A DNA stretch of 64,000 nucleotides, taken from an uncultured Eubacteriales bacterium. GTDB lineage: Bacteria; Bacillota; Clostridia; Lachnospirales; Lachnospiraceae. Under the pieces are notes generated by a model that saw only the letters and a program-made list of their open reading frames with translations, did not search any database and was not told the DNA's origin. Shown one piece after another: positions 43,139-54,204 of the stretch. The stretch is taken from positions 62,001 through 126,000 of the forward strand of contig CASDTX010000046.1 of assembly GCA_949283695.1 (NCBI GenBank), given 5' to 3'. A program made the position numbers and the translations under genes. Numbering within the stretch: the stretch's first letter is position 1; each line of letters starts with the position of its first letter.

Positions 43139-43918
43139 ATGAGCGTACAACTGTTAGACAAAACCAGAAAAATCAATAAACTTCTGCATAACAATAACTC
43201 CAGCAAGGTTGTTTTCAATGACATCTGCGCGGTTCTCACGGAGATCCTTGATTCCAATGTCCTGGTGGTGAGCAGGAAGGGGAAGATTCTCGGCGCGAGC
43301 AAATGCACCGGAGTGAGAGAGATTCACGAGCTGATAACAGAAGCGGTGGGATCTCACATTGACAAAATGCTCAATGAACGGCTGCTGAGCATTCTGTCTA
43401 CGAAAGAAAATGTAAATCTTGAGACACTGGGATTCTCCCCGGAGGCCGTACAGGGCTGCCAGGCGATCGTGACGCCGATTGATATTGCGGGAGAGCGGCT
43501 CGGAACACTGTTCCTGTATAAGCAGGATGCCACCTACTCGATCGATGATATCATACTCAGTGAGTACGGCACAGCGGTTGTAGGACTGGAGATGCTGCGT
43601 TCCGTGAACGAGGAGAGTGCGGAAGAAACAAGAAAAGAACATATCGTACAGTCGGCGATCAGTACGCTTTCATTCTCCGAACTGGAGGCGATCATACATA
43701 TCTTCGATGAACTGGGCGGAACAGAGGGGATCCTGGTGGCAAGCAAGATTGCGGACCGCGTGGGAATCACCAGATCCGTTATCGTCAATGCACTGCGCAA
43801 ATTCGAAAGTGCGGGCGTGATAGAATCCAGATCTTCAGGAATGAAGGGAACATACATAAAAGTGCTGAATGATTATGTATTTACCGAACTTGATAAAATA
43901 AAGAAAGAACGGGTATAG
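43139..43918 (+). CDS. codY: GTP- and branched-chain amino-acid-sensing regulator CodY
   Basis: The 259-residue protein has the CodY N-terminal GAF domain (LLDKTRKINKLL, then FNDICAVLTEILDSNVLVVSRKGKILG, given in part as DSNVLVVSRKGKILG) and a C-terminal winged helix (VASKIADRVGITRSVIVNALRKFESAGVIESRS, of which GITRSVIVNALRKFESAGVI is the recognition part). CodY represses amino-acid synthesis and transport genes in rich conditions. Candidate targets in this window include the leuCD, argH and thrC units, but I found no strong box there. CGGAGGA lies 5 nt before ATG 43139. It follows topA after 114 bp. Confidence 0.97.
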   Translation: MSVQLLDKTRKINKLLHNNNSSKVVFNDICAVLTEILDSNVLVVSRKGKILGASKCTGVREIHELITEAVGSHIDKMLNERLLSILSTKENVNLETLGFSPEAVQGCQAIVTPIDIAGERLGTLFLYKQDATYSIDDIILSEYGTAVVGLEMLRSVNEESAEETRKEHIVQSAISTLSFSELEAIIHIFDELGGTEGILVASKIADRVGITRSVIVNALRKFESAGVIESRSSGMKGTYIKVLNDYVFTELDKIKKERV

Positions 43919-43935
43919 CCGGGAGGAAGACAGCT

Positions 43936-44262
43936 ATGTATGAAGGAAATCCTGTTGATCTGCGGATGGTAAAAGTGATATCTGCGGACGGCATCTTTGA
44001 TGAGTCAACCCGGCAGTGCAGGGTTCATAAGTACGATCCGGAAGAAGACTTTATCTATCTCGAATTAAAAGAAGATCATCTGACAGACATTTCGCTGGAT
44101 GCGAAGTACCGCTGTTATATATCCACGAGGACGGAACTGCTGTATTGTACGGGTGTGGTGAAAGAACGATTCCTCCAGGAAGACAAAAAGGTTCTCAAAT
44201 TCCGGATCGAAAACGGATTTTATAATGTATATGAAGGAAGAAAAATGACGAAACGCGCCTGA
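43936..44262 (+). CDS. Small conserved protein, possibly PilZ-N/YcgR-like
   Basis: This 108-residue protein is predicted to be mostly beta strands (DFIYLELKEDHLTDISLDAKYRCYI, ELLYCTGVVKERF, LKFRIENGFYNVYEG, short parts shown). The order of strands is reminiscent of the N-terminal domain of YcgR-type PilZ proteins, but no c-di-GMP motif RxxxR or NxSxxG is present. I cannot assign a function. It starts 17 nt after codY with GGGAGGA upstream, so it is probably co-transcribed, and a terminator overlaps its stop codon. Confidence 0.65.
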   Translation: MYEGNPVDLRMVKVISADGIFDESTRQCRVHKYDPEEDFIYLELKEDHLTDISLDAKYRCYISTRTELLYCTGVVKERFLQEDKKVLKFRIENGFYNVYEGRKMTKRA

Positions 44263-44280
44263 GGGTGCGTTTCGTTTTGT
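44248..44280 (+). terminator. Rho-independent terminator after codY and its neighbour
   Basis: ACGAAACGC (44248-44256) pairs with GCGTTTCGT (44267-44275), with TTTT following. The left arm is inside the last codons of the upstream gene. Confidence 0.75.
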
Positions 44281-44288
44281 GTGAAGAA

Positions 44289-44340
44289 TTTGTGAACGGT
44301 GCCTGTCACCTTTGCAAAGGTGACAGGCACCGTTCACAAA
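44289..44340. repeat. Perfect 52-bp palindrome of the GACAGGCAC repeat family
   Basis: The left 26 bp (44289-44314, beginning TTTGTGAACGGTGCCTGTCA) are followed immediately by their exact reverse complement to 44340. The core is the same GGTGCCTGTCACC unit as at 16144, 30133 and 59169. It is just upstream of the groES promoter. Confidence 0.93.
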
Positions 44341-44364
44341 CTTATAAAAACCTTGTAAACTGTG

Positions 44365-44393
44365 TTGACAAATCAGAATCGGAGTGCTATTTT
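44365..44393 (+). promoter_or_regulatory. Sigma-A promoter of groESL
   Basis: TTGACA (44365-44370), 17 bp and TATTTT (44388-44393), directly upstream of the CIRCE element. Confidence 0.75.
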
Positions 44394-44406
44394 ATATTCA
44401 TGAGGT

Positions 44407-44433
44407 TTAGCACTCGTAAGAAATGAGTGCTAA
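44407..44433. promoter_or_regulatory. CIRCE operator (HrcA binding site)
   Basis: TTAGCACTC (44407-44415), a 9-nt spacer and GAGTGCTAA (44425-44433) match the CIRCE consensus perfectly. It lies at the transcription start region of groESL, so HrcA should repress this operon. hrcA is not in the window. Confidence 0.97.
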
Positions 44434-44459
44434 CAAACAATTTTTAAGGAGGAATTACA

Positions 44460-44747
44460 ATGAAGTTAGTACCATTAGGTGACAAAATTGTTTTGAAACA
44501 GTTAGAAGCAGAAGAGACAACAAAATCTGGTATTGTGCTGCCAGGGCAGGCAAAAGAGAAGCCGCAGGAAGCGGAAGTAATCGCTGTTGGACCGGGCGGA
44601 GTTATAGATGGTAAAGAAGTTGTGATGCAGGTGAAAGAAGGGGATAAGGTTATCTACTCCAAGTATGCTGGAACCGATGTGGAACTGGACGGTGAAGAGT
44701 ATATTATTGTAAAGCAGAACGACATCCTTGCAATTGTTGAGGCATAG
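44460..44747 (+). CDS. groES: Co-chaperonin GroES
   Basis: The 95-residue protein has the family start LVPLGDKIVLKQLEAEETTKSGIVLP, given in part as EAEETTKSGIVLP, which includes the mobile loop that binds GroEL, and the end GEEYIIVKQNDILAIVEA. It caps GroEL during protein folding. AAGGAGG stands before ATG 44460. It is the first gene of the CIRCE-controlled groES-groEL operon. Confidence 0.98.
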   Translation: MKLVPLGDKIVLKQLEAEETTKSGIVLPGQAKEKPQEAEVIAVGPGGVIDGKEVVMQVKEGDKVIYSKYAGTDVELDGEEYIIVKQNDILAIVEA

Positions 44748-44775
44748 AACACTTGACGGGACTTATGATTAATGA

Positions 44776-46437
<1,662 letters not shown>

Positions 46438-46513
46438 TTCCTGAGTCACCAGGGTGATCCGGCGGAGAGCGGTACATGCTCAGCTGGAACACAGAAGACG
46501 GATGTAACAAAAA

Positions 46514-46553
46514 AGGGAATCTGGTTAAATAGAGTACCGGATTCTCTTTTTTT
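46514..46553 (+). terminator. Rho-independent terminator of groESL
   Basis: GAATCTGGT (46517-46525) pairs with ACCGGATTC (46536-46544) with one G-T pair. A long T-run (46547-46553) follows. Confidence 0.85.
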
Positions 46554-46567
46554 AATATTTCCAGGGG

Positions 46568-46642
46568 TGTACGCGGAGTGAAAATAACGTCAAAAGGGAT
46601 TCTATTTGTCCTTCATTGATTGTATTGACCCTTGTACGCGGA
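46568..46642 (+). repeat. Pair of TGTACGCGGA direct repeats in the groEL-guaB gap
   Basis: TGTACGCGGA occurs at 46568-46577 and again at 46633-46642, 65 bp apart. The rest of the 374-bp gap holds the groESL terminator, AT-rich DNA and the guaB promoter. I see no riboswitch fold. Confidence 0.6.
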
Positions 46643-46730
46643 TGCTAAATTTAATCAATATATTAGTATAACTTATAAATAAGCCTTAAAATAAATCAAG
46701 TCAAAAACGTTGAGGGAACCCAGAAAATTG

Positions 46731-48266
<1,536 letters not shown>

Positions 48267-48279
48267 GTAAGCGAGAAAG

Positions 48280-48320
48280 CAATCTTTTCTGTATCATTTC
48301 GTACGGAAAAGATTGTTTTT
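48280..48320 (+). terminator. Rho-independent terminator of guaB
   Basis: CAATCTTTTCTGTA (48280-48293) pairs with TACGGAAAAGATTG (48302-48315) with one G-T pair, followed by TTTTT. Confidence 0.85.
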
Positions 48321-48477
48321 CTATGAGCAGATACTTGATCTGCGGCAGTAAAGGCTTCCGGGAGGGACTCTTTTTATAAATTCATAAGAATTTGTTCACG
48401 GGAATTAAGAATTTCAGTGTTAAGATCATTATTTAGAAATACAGCGGAAGAGAAATACAGGTCACAGAGGGGTACAG

Positions 48478-49221
48478 ATGGATTTACGTGGAAAGAACAG
48501 GAACAGAAGAAATAGTGGAAGGAGACCGGTTCGTAAGAATGGATCTGAATCAGGATACCGGAAGACGGGAAACAGAGGCGGAGGACATGGACGGATCAGA
48601 GGGCGGAATGCAAAAGCAGGGATCCTATTGCTGACGGTACTGACAGCTGCATTGATCCTTCGTGCCTGTCTGTGGAGCGGGGAATACCATGTGGATGTGG
48701 ATGCGTCGGAGCCGGAGATCGACGTACAGCTTCTTGATGTGAATCCATACTCCAGACCCGGAATACAGTCTGACGGTATCACCGGGATTGTGATCCATTA
48801 TACGGCCAACCCGGGAAGCACGGCTCAGGAAAACAGGGATTATTTCAATGGGCTTCAGTATTCCCAGGAGACGTCCGCAAGCAGTAATTTCATCGTCGGC
48901 CTGGATGGGGAAGTGATCCAGTGTGTGCCGACCTGGGAGATTGCGTATGCCTCAAATGAACGGAACCATGACACGGTGTCCATTGAGGTGTGCCATCCGG
49001 ATGCCACTGGGAAGTTTACGGAGGATACCTATGGGTCTCTGGTGCAGCTGACTGCCTGGCTGTGTGTGAAATTCGGACTTTCTCAGGATGATGTGATCCG
49101 CCATTATGATGTGACAGGGAAGAATTGTCCGAAATATTATGTAGAGCATGAGGACGCCTGGGAGGCATTTAAAGATCAGGTGGGACAGGCGATTCAGAAG
49201 ACAGCAGAAGCGGGCAGCTGA
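48478..49221 (+). CDS. Membrane-anchored N-acetylmuramoyl-L-alanine amidase (Amidase_2)
   Basis: The 247-residue protein has an Arg/Lys-rich cytoplasmic tail (1-45), one transmembrane helix (about 46-64), and an outer amidase domain. The domain holds GIVIHYTANPGSTAQENRDYF, with the first zinc His, SSNFIVGLDGEVIQCVP, NHDTVSIEVCHPD, and VIRHYDVTGKNCPKYY, whose His and Cys or Asp complete the site. It cleaves the bond between MurNAc and the stem peptide. A GAGGGG site precedes ATG 48478. No spore or phage genes adjoin, so a role in vegetative wall turnover or sporulation is open. Confidence 0.9.
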   Translation: MDLRGKNRNRRNSGRRPVRKNGSESGYRKTGNRGGGHGRIRGRNAKAGILLLTVLTAALILRACLWSGEYHVDVDASEPEIDVQLLDVNPYSRPGIQSDGITGIVIHYTANPGSTAQENRDYFNGLQYSQETSASSNFIVGLDGEVIQCVPTWEIAYASNERNHDTVSIEVCHPDATGKFTEDTYGSLVQLTAWLCVKFGLSQDDVIRHYDVTGKNCPKYYVEHEDAWEAFKDQVGQAIQKTAEAGS

Positions 49222-49281
49222 TAAGATTGGATTTAGGAAGGGCAGCGCCTGCGGAAGCGGGCGGAAACTATGATTTCGTTC

Positions 49282-49310
49282 TTGCTATCACGCCGGGAAA
49301 TTGATATACT
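49282..49310 (+). promoter_or_regulatory. Sigma-A promoter of the chorismate mutase-shikimate kinase gene
   Basis: TTGCTA (49282-49287), 17 bp and TATACT (49305-49310), 40 bp before ATG 49351. Confidence 0.7.
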
Positions 49311-49350
49311 AGTGAAGTATTTATTAAAGATGACAATCTGGAGGATAGAG

Positions 49351-50133
49351 ATGAACGATCTGGAAATGTACCGCGAGCAGCTTGCGATTTGTGACGACAG
49401 GATTATTGACGCGCTCGTAGAGAGAAATGCGATTATCGAGAAGATAATGGCATATAAAGAAATGTATGGAATGCCGATCCTTCAGCCGGCTCAGGAAGAA
49501 AAGCAGCAGAGAAGGCTGAATGAGAAGCTCAAAGACAATAAATATCAGGAAGAGATCCAGGATGTATTCGGACGGATTCTGCGCAACAGCAAGCGGATCC
49601 AGGCGAGAAAACTGTTCTCTTACAACATTGTCCTGATTGGATTTATGGGGGCGGGGAAAACAACGATTTCGGATTATCTGAGCATGATGTTCGATATGAG
49701 GCTGGTAGAGATGGATCAGGAGATCTCTGAGCGTGAGCAGATGAGTATCCCGGATATCTTTGCTACATATGGGGAAGAATATTTCCGAAATCTGGAGACA
49801 AACCTGCTGAAGGAACTGCAGACTGGAAAGAACTGCATCATTTCCTGCGGAGGCGGCGTGGCTATGCGGGAAGAAAACGTGGTGGAGATGAAGAAGAACG
49901 GAAGAGTGGTGCTGCTTACTGCCAGTCCGGAAACGATTTATGAGCGGGTAAAGGACAGCAATGACAGACCGATTCTTAACGGGAACAATAATGTGGAGTT
50001 TATTGCGGATCTGATGGAGAAGCGGAGAGAAAAATACGAAGCAGCCGCAGATGTTGTGATCCAGACCGATGGAAAAACGATTCTGCAGATCTCGGAAGAA
50101 CTGATTACAAAGCTGATGGAGTTGGATGATTAA
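49351..50133 (+). CDS. aroK: Chorismate mutase-shikimate kinase fusion
   Basis: The 260-residue protein has two parts. Residues 1-85 form an AroQ-type chorismate mutase domain (LEMYREQLAICDDRIIDALVER, shown in part as CDDRIIDALVERNAII, then AYKEMYGMPI and a helix up to RIQARK). Residues 90-260 are shikimate kinase, with P-loop GFMGAGKTT at 97-105, DQEISEREQMSIPDIF, the substrate-binding SCGGGVAMRE and the lid NDRPILNG. So one polypeptide carries a step before and a step after chorismate. ATG 49351 has GGAGG upstream. The frame extends to 49270 only through the promoter. It ends 2 nt before yqeG. Confidence 0.88.
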   Translation: MNDLEMYREQLAICDDRIIDALVERNAIIEKIMAYKEMYGMPILQPAQEEKQQRRLNEKLKDNKYQEEIQDVFGRILRNSKRIQARKLFSYNIVLIGFMGAGKTTISDYLSMMFDMRLVEMDQEISEREQMSIPDIFATYGEEYFRNLETNLLKELQTGKNCIISCGGGVAMREENVVEMKKNGRVVLLTASPETIYERVKDSNDRPILNGNNNVEFIADLMEKRREKYEAAADVVIQTDGKTILQISEELITKLMELDD

Positions 50134-50135
50134 TA

Positions 50136-50645
50136 ATGTTTGAGAAATTTTTCCCGGATCAATATGTGGCATCCACCTATGTGATCCCGTTTGAAAAACT
50201 GTACGAAGAGGGGTACCGGGGTGTGATCTTTGATATTGACAATACACTTGTCCCCCATGGAGCGCCTGCGGATGAACGGGCCCGGAAACTGTTTGACCGG
50301 CTTTCTGGAATCGGGTTTTCGTCCTGTCTGATCTCCAACAACCAGGAGGCGCGGGTGAAGATGTTTAACCGTGATATCGGGACAAACTATATCTATAATG
50401 CGCATAAGCCGTCGGTGAAGAATTATATTCGGGCAATGCAGATCATGGGGACGGATCGTTCGAATACAATTTTTGTGGGGGATCAGCTGTTTACGGATGT
50501 ATGGGGAGCCAAGCGGGCCGGAATCCGCAATATTCTCGTAAAACCGATTCATCCCCGGGAGGAAATCCAGATTGTACTTAAGAGATATCTGGAGAAGATC
50601 GTACTCCATTTTTATAAAAAAGCGTTGAAAAATAAGGAAAATTAG
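50136..50645 (+). CDS. yqeG: YqeG-family HAD phosphatase
   Basis: The 169-residue protein has the HAD motif I FDIDNTLVPHGAP with the nucleophile Asp, motif II LISNNQ, the Lys in HKPSVKNY and motif III VGDQLFTDVWGAKRAG. This is the YqeG type III subfamily. The substrate is unknown, although lipid phosphates (phosphatidylglycerophosphate) are discussed for relatives. It starts 2 nt after the aroK fusion and is probably co-transcribed with it. Confidence 0.92.
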   Translation: MFEKFFPDQYVASTYVIPFEKLYEEGYRGVIFDIDNTLVPHGAPADERARKLFDRLSGIGFSSCLISNNQEARVKMFNRDIGTNYIYNAHKPSVKNYIRAMQIMGTDRSNTIFVGDQLFTDVWGAKRAGIRNILVKPIHPREEIQIVLKRYLEKIVLHFYKKALKNKEN

Positions 50646-50651
50646 TATAAT
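50625..50651 (+). promoter_or_regulatory. Promoter of efp
   Basis: Consensus TATAAT at 50646-50651 with TTGAAA at 50625-50630. The 15-bp spacer is short. It overlaps the end of yqeG. Confidence 0.45.
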
Positions 50652-50705
50652 ATTAGTACGTAAAGTGCCGCAATGCGCGGCGTACGATTGAAGGAGGAAG
50701 ACAAA

Positions 50706-51263
50706 ATGGTCGCAGCAGGAGATTTTAAAAACGGCATTACCGTGGAGATTGACGGAAATATTTATCAGATTTTGGAATTTCAGCATGTAAAACCTGGAAA
50801 AGGAGCTGCTTTTGTAAGAACAAAGTTAAAAAATATCATCAGTGGAGGCGTTGTTGAGAAAACATTCCGCCCGACTGAGAAGTTTGAGAATGCTCATATC
50901 GACAGAAAAGATATGCAGTATCTTTACAATGACGGTGATCTGTACAACTTTATGGACATGGAGACATATGATCAGATCGCTCTGAACGCAGATGTGGTTG
51001 GCGATGCACTGAAGTTTGTGAAAGAGAACGAGACTGTAAAGATCTGTTCACACAAGGGCAATGTATTCTCTGTAGAGCCGCCGCTGTTTGTAGAGCTCGC
51101 AATCATAGAGACAGAGCCGGGATTCAAAGGAGATACAGCGCAGGGCGCGACAAAGCCGGCTACAGTTGAGACGGGTGCAGTTGTTCAGGTACCGCTGTTC
51201 TGTGAGACAGGTGATGTTCTGAAGATTGATACACGTTCCGGAGAGTATCTCTCAAGAGTATAG
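50706..51263 (+). CDS. efp: Translation elongation factor P
   Basis: The 185-residue factor rescues ribosomes stalled at polyproline. It has the start [20 protein letters not shown], the exposed loop [15 protein letters not shown] with the Lys that can be modified, and the end [26 protein letters not shown], shown in part as [18 protein letters not shown]. The length is standard. ATG 50706 follows AAGGAGG. An upstream frame to 50673 is not needed. The adaptor and the kinase in this window carry Pro-rich or Gln/Pro-rich runs that may need such help. Confidence 0.97.
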   Translation: MVAAGDFKNGITVEIDGNIYQILEFQHVKPGKGAAFVRTKLKNIISGGVVEKTFRPTEKFENAHIDRKDMQYLYNDGDLYNFMDMETYDQIALNADVVGDALKFVKENETVKICSHKGNVFSVEPPLFVELAIIETEPGFKGDTAQGATKPATVETGAVVQVPLFCETGDVLKIDTRSGEYLSRV

Positions 51264-51281
51264 TTTGAAAACTGTGACAGA

Positions 51282-51296
51282 AAATTTCTGAAAATG
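51282..51296. promoter_or_regulatory. CodY-box-like site downstream of efp
   Basis: AAATTTCTGAAAATG matches AATTTTCWGAAAATT at 13 of 15 positions. It lies upstream of the terminator of efp and about 60 bp before the promoter of the DUF5688 gene. Confidence 0.4.
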
Positions 51297-51301
51297 CGAA
51301 G

Positions 51302-51331
51302 TGCCTGCCGGCGTTTGTCCGGCAGGCATTT
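51302..51331 (+). terminator. Rho-independent terminator of efp
   Basis: TGCCTGCCGG (51302-51311) and CCGGCAGGCA (51319-51328) form a perfect stem with a 7-nt loop and a short T-run. Confidence 0.8.
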
Positions 51332-51356
51332 CCGGTGATTTGTGAAAAATGCACCA

Positions 51357-51385
51357 TTGCTTTTGGCCGATGATTCCGCTATAAT
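51357..51385 (+). promoter_or_regulatory. Sigma-A promoter of the DUF5688 gene
   Basis: TTGCTT (51357-51362), 17 bp and TATAAT (51380-51385), about 115 bp before the gene. The leader between shows no clear structure. Confidence 0.6.
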
Positions 51386-51499
51386 CAAGAACACATAATA
51401 TTGTTCAGATGCATTGATCTAATTCTATTTGCAAACAGGTACATTTCGTACCGGATTTCTCATTTAATTTCAGATGGACCGCGTTAAGAAAGGAGAATC

Positions 51500-52429
51500 A
51501 TGAATTATCAGGATTTCATGTACGCGGTAGAAGAGCGAATGAATCAGAAACTGACAGGAGGTGTGAAGGCAAGTCTGTATACAGCCGTAAAGAATAATGG
51601 GACGGAAAGGACCGGGATACTGATCGAGACGCCAGGGGTAAATATTTCGCCTACCATCTATCTGGAAGAATATTTTCAGGATTATAAGGAAGGGAAACCG
51701 CTGGATGAAACAACGGATGAGCTGCTGAGGTTTTATCAGAGCATCCGCCACGAGAAGTCGTGGGACCAGAGAAAGATTCTGACCTATGAAGGGGTAAGGG
51801 ACAGGATTGTGTTTAAACTGGTGAATACGGCCAAGAACAGACGCTTTCTGAGAGCAGTGCCGCATCTGGAGTTCCTGGATCTCTCGATCGTATTTTATGT
51901 ACTTCTGGAAGCGACAGAGGAAGGAACCGCCGTTATGGTTGTCGGGAATACGCATGCGGAGCAGTGGGAGGTGCAGACGGACATGCTGTGGGCTGACGCT
52001 GTAAAGAACTCCCAAAGAATCCTTCCGGCAGAGTTCTTTACCATGAATTATATGATGCGGGAGATGATGTACAGCAGTGACGCCGGCAGTGAGTTCAGGG
52101 ACACGGAAAACATTCTTCTTGGCAATACGGATGACAGGGACGGGATGTATATCCTCTCGAACAGCCTGAGAAACTATGGAGCTGCATGCATTGCTTATCC
52201 GCACATTATGGAAATGATCGGGCAGATACTTAAGAATGATTATTATATTCTGCCGAGCAGCGTTCATGAGGTCGTCATTGTGCCTTGCGCAGGCGGTCTT
52301 GACTGCGGTGAGATGGACGAAATGGTACGGGATATCAACGCTACGCAGGTGGCCGAGGAAGAAGTCCTGAGCAATCATGTCTATCTCTATGAGCGAAGCA
52401 GCGGCCGGCTCCGTGTGGGAAGTGCATAA
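51500..52429 (+). CDS. DUF5688 family protein
   Basis: This 309-residue soluble protein resembles the DUF5688 group common in Lachnospiraceae. Typical parts are MNYQDFMYAVEERMNQKL at the start, NNGTERTGILIETPGVNISPTIYLEEYFQDYKEG, seen here as GVNISPTIYLEEYFQDYKEG, VPHLEFLDLSIVFYVLLE in the middle and the C-terminal SVHEVVIVPC. Paralogues often occur many times per genome, also near phage genes. No activity is known. AAAGGAG precedes ATG 51500. It is alone between efp and tRNA-Arg. Confidence 0.8.
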   Translation: MNYQDFMYAVEERMNQKLTGGVKASLYTAVKNNGTERTGILIETPGVNISPTIYLEEYFQDYKEGKPLDETTDELLRFYQSIRHEKSWDQRKILTYEGVRDRIVFKLVNTAKNRRFLRAVPHLEFLDLSIVFYVLLEATEEGTAVMVVGNTHAEQWEVQTDMLWADAVKNSQRILPAEFFTMNYMMREMMYSSDAGSEFRDTENILLGNTDDRDGMYILSNSLRNYGAACIAYPHIMEMIGQILKNDYYILPSSVHEVVIVPCAGGLDCGEMDEMVRDINATQVAEEEVLSNHVYLYERSSGRLRVGSA

Positions 52430-52523
52430 GAAAAAATAAGTACTTTACTTTTTGTAAAATTTGTGCTAGGATAATTAAGGCTGTTGAAGAGAGAAACAGA
52501 TGTTTCTTCTCAGCAGCCGGAAT

Positions 52524-52595
52524 GCGTCTGTAGCTCAGTGGATAGAGCAATGCCCTCCGGAGGCATGTGCGACGGTTCGACTCCGTTCAGACGCT
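52524..52595 (+). tRNA. tRNA-Arg (anticodon CCG)
   Basis: Acceptor arms GCGTCTG (52524-52530) and CAGACGC (52588-52594) pair. The D-arm is GCTC/GAGC. The anticodon stem ATGCC/GGCAT encloses CTCCGGA with anticodon CCG. The T-loop is GTTCGAC. No CCA is encoded. It reads the CGG codon. Confidence 0.92.
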
Positions 52596-52619
52596 TCTAA
52601 CCAGATCTTACTAAGCTAT

Positions 52620-52668
52620 GAAATAGCCGTTCCTGAACTCTGACGAGAGCAGGACGGCTATTTCTTAT
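52620..52668. terminator. Terminator between tRNA-Arg and the convergent ABC operon
   Basis: GAAATAGCCGTTCCTG (52620-52635) pairs with CAGGACGGCTATTTC (52650-52664), with one bulged base. A- and T-rich ends allow action in both directions. Confidence 0.7.
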
Positions 52669-52711
52669 GTGTAAAATTCAGAATAGATACTATCTCCCTT
52701 TCCAGGATTTT

Positions 52712-53512
52712 TTAAAGCAGGTTAATGTTCTTTTTCATAATATGGTGTGTGACAATATACTGTATGACTGTTGCGAGAAGCATCATCGCCGTACTGATCG
52801 ATAACATCCCAAACAGAAAATGGCTGAGGGGCAGACCATACTCGTCGAGATAGTCATATCCTGGGAAATACCCGAAGGCAGCCATGACCAGCAGCAACAG
52901 AAACTGAATCACAAAGTAGGTAATAAAATATGCGGCGATCGCGCAAAGTACACGGTGACCGGGGAAAAGCTGCCCTACGGTGATGCAGAAATATGTCATG
53001 ACAACTGTACTGATACAGGAAAGTATACAAAACAGGAAGGTATAGACAGCAAATCTGCTGACGGTCATGCCAAGCACCTCTGTCATTTCCGGAGCGATCA
53101 AGCGGTAGGAGTCAGTCACATTTCTGCTGGTGAACAGAATCAGGATGCCGAGGCCGATCACGCAGGTGTCCAGCAGCATGCAGATGTACCCGGAAATGGT
53201 TTTGGCCAGCAGATGCTGCGGACCGGAAGCCGGAAGAGTCCAGCTCAAATAGCCTTCTCCGCTGAATAGATTCCTGTAGAAACGGAACGCCATAAGGAGC
53301 CAGGTACTTAAATTTACCGCCACGATCAGCGTGATCAACAGCGATGCAGCAATGGCAAGAGGAGTGATCAGCCGTTCTGCGGGCAAATGAAAGTTCACTC
53401 TGTCCATATAAAGAAAACGGGCGCATACGCAGATCGCTAAGAACGCTGCATGAATGAGGACAAACACGCGCATCATGGATTTCAGATCGTATTGAATCAG
53501 TTTTTTCAGCAT
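52712..53512 (-). CDS. ABC-2-type membrane protein of the GntR-linked transporter
   Basis: The 266-residue protein has about six hydrophobic segments (VFVLIHAAFLAICVCARFLY, LAIAASLLITLIVAVNLSTWLLM in part, and others) and no clear enzymatic motif. It overlaps the ATPase gene by 7 nt and is the last gene of the minus-strand GntR-ATPase-permease operon. It is the likely membrane partner, as in YtrA-type operons of Bacillota. The cargo is unknown. Some relatives respond to cell-wall antibiotics. Confidence 0.78.
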   Translation of the reverse strand: MLKKLIQYDLKSMMRVFVLIHAAFLAICVCARFLYMDRVNFHLPAERLITPLAIAASLLITLIVAVNLSTWLLMAFRFYRNLFSGEGYLSWTLPASGPQHLLAKTISGYICMLLDTCVIGLGILILFTSRNVTDSYRLIAPEMTEVLGMTVSRFAVYTFLFCILSCISTVVMTYFCITVGQLFPGHRVLCAIAAYFITYFVIQFLLLLVMAAFGYFPGYDYLDEYGLPLSHFLFGMLSISTAMMLLATVIQYIVTHHIMKKNINLL

Positions 53513-54204
53513 TTGAATACCTCCCGGAATAAAGCGTCCACTGACTTCCCGTACTGCGAACGTATTTCGTCAACAGTCGCGTTGAGGGCAAGCTGCCCGC
53601 TCTTTAAGAACAGAACCCGGTCGAGCAGGTTCTCGATATCTGAGATCAGATGGGTGGAGATCAAGATGGAGGCGTTCTCGTTATAGTTTGTCAGGATCGT
53701 CCGGAGAATGTAGTCTCTTGACGCAGGATCTACACCGCCGATCGGTTCATCCAGAATATACAAGTCAGCGTCTCGGCTCATAACGAGTACGAGCTGAGTT
53801 TTTTCCTTTGTGCCCTTGGACAGGGACTGGAGCCGGGTGCGTCTGTCGATCTCCAGAGTATCCAGCATTTTTACTGCGCGCTCCAGGCTGAAGTTGTCGT
53901 AAAAATCTGCATAATAGGAAAGAATTTCATTGATCCGCATATGTTCGTTCAGGAAGTTCCTGTCCGGAAGATAGGAGACGAATTTCTTCGTGTCCGGACA
54001 TGGGGCAAGACCGTTTAACATGATGTGCCCGCCTGTCGGAGTTAAAAGTCCGGCTGCAAGTTTGATCAGTGTGGTTTTTCCGCTGCCGTTTGGCCCGAGA
54101 AGACCGATGATCTGACCGCGCTCGAGTGATAGCGTAAGATTCGAAAGGGCAAAAAAGTTTCCGTATTTTTTTGTCAGTCCCTGGCATTCAAGTATTGGCC
54201 TCAT
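53506..54204 (-). CDS. ABC transporter ATPase of the GntR-linked transporter
   Basis: The 232-residue ATPase has Walker A in GPNGSGKTT, the Q-loop in VSYLPDRNFL, a shortened signature LSKGTKEKTQL, Walker B in LYILDEPIGGVD and the switch His in ILISTHLISDIE. These fit the YtrB/drug-export ATPase group. It overlaps the GntR gene by 4 nt and the membrane gene by 7 nt. Confidence 0.9.
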   Translation of the reverse strand: MRPILECQGLTKKYGNFFALSNLTLSLERGQIIGLLGPNGSGKTTLIKLAAGLLTPTGGHIMLNGLAPCPDTKKFVSYLPDRNFLNEHMRINEILSYYADFYDNFSLERAVKMLDTLEIDRRTRLQSLSKGTKEKTQLVLVMSRDADLYILDEPIGGVDPASRDYILRTILTNYNENASILISTHLISDIENLLDRVLFLKSGQLALNATVDEIRSQYGKSVDALFREVFKC

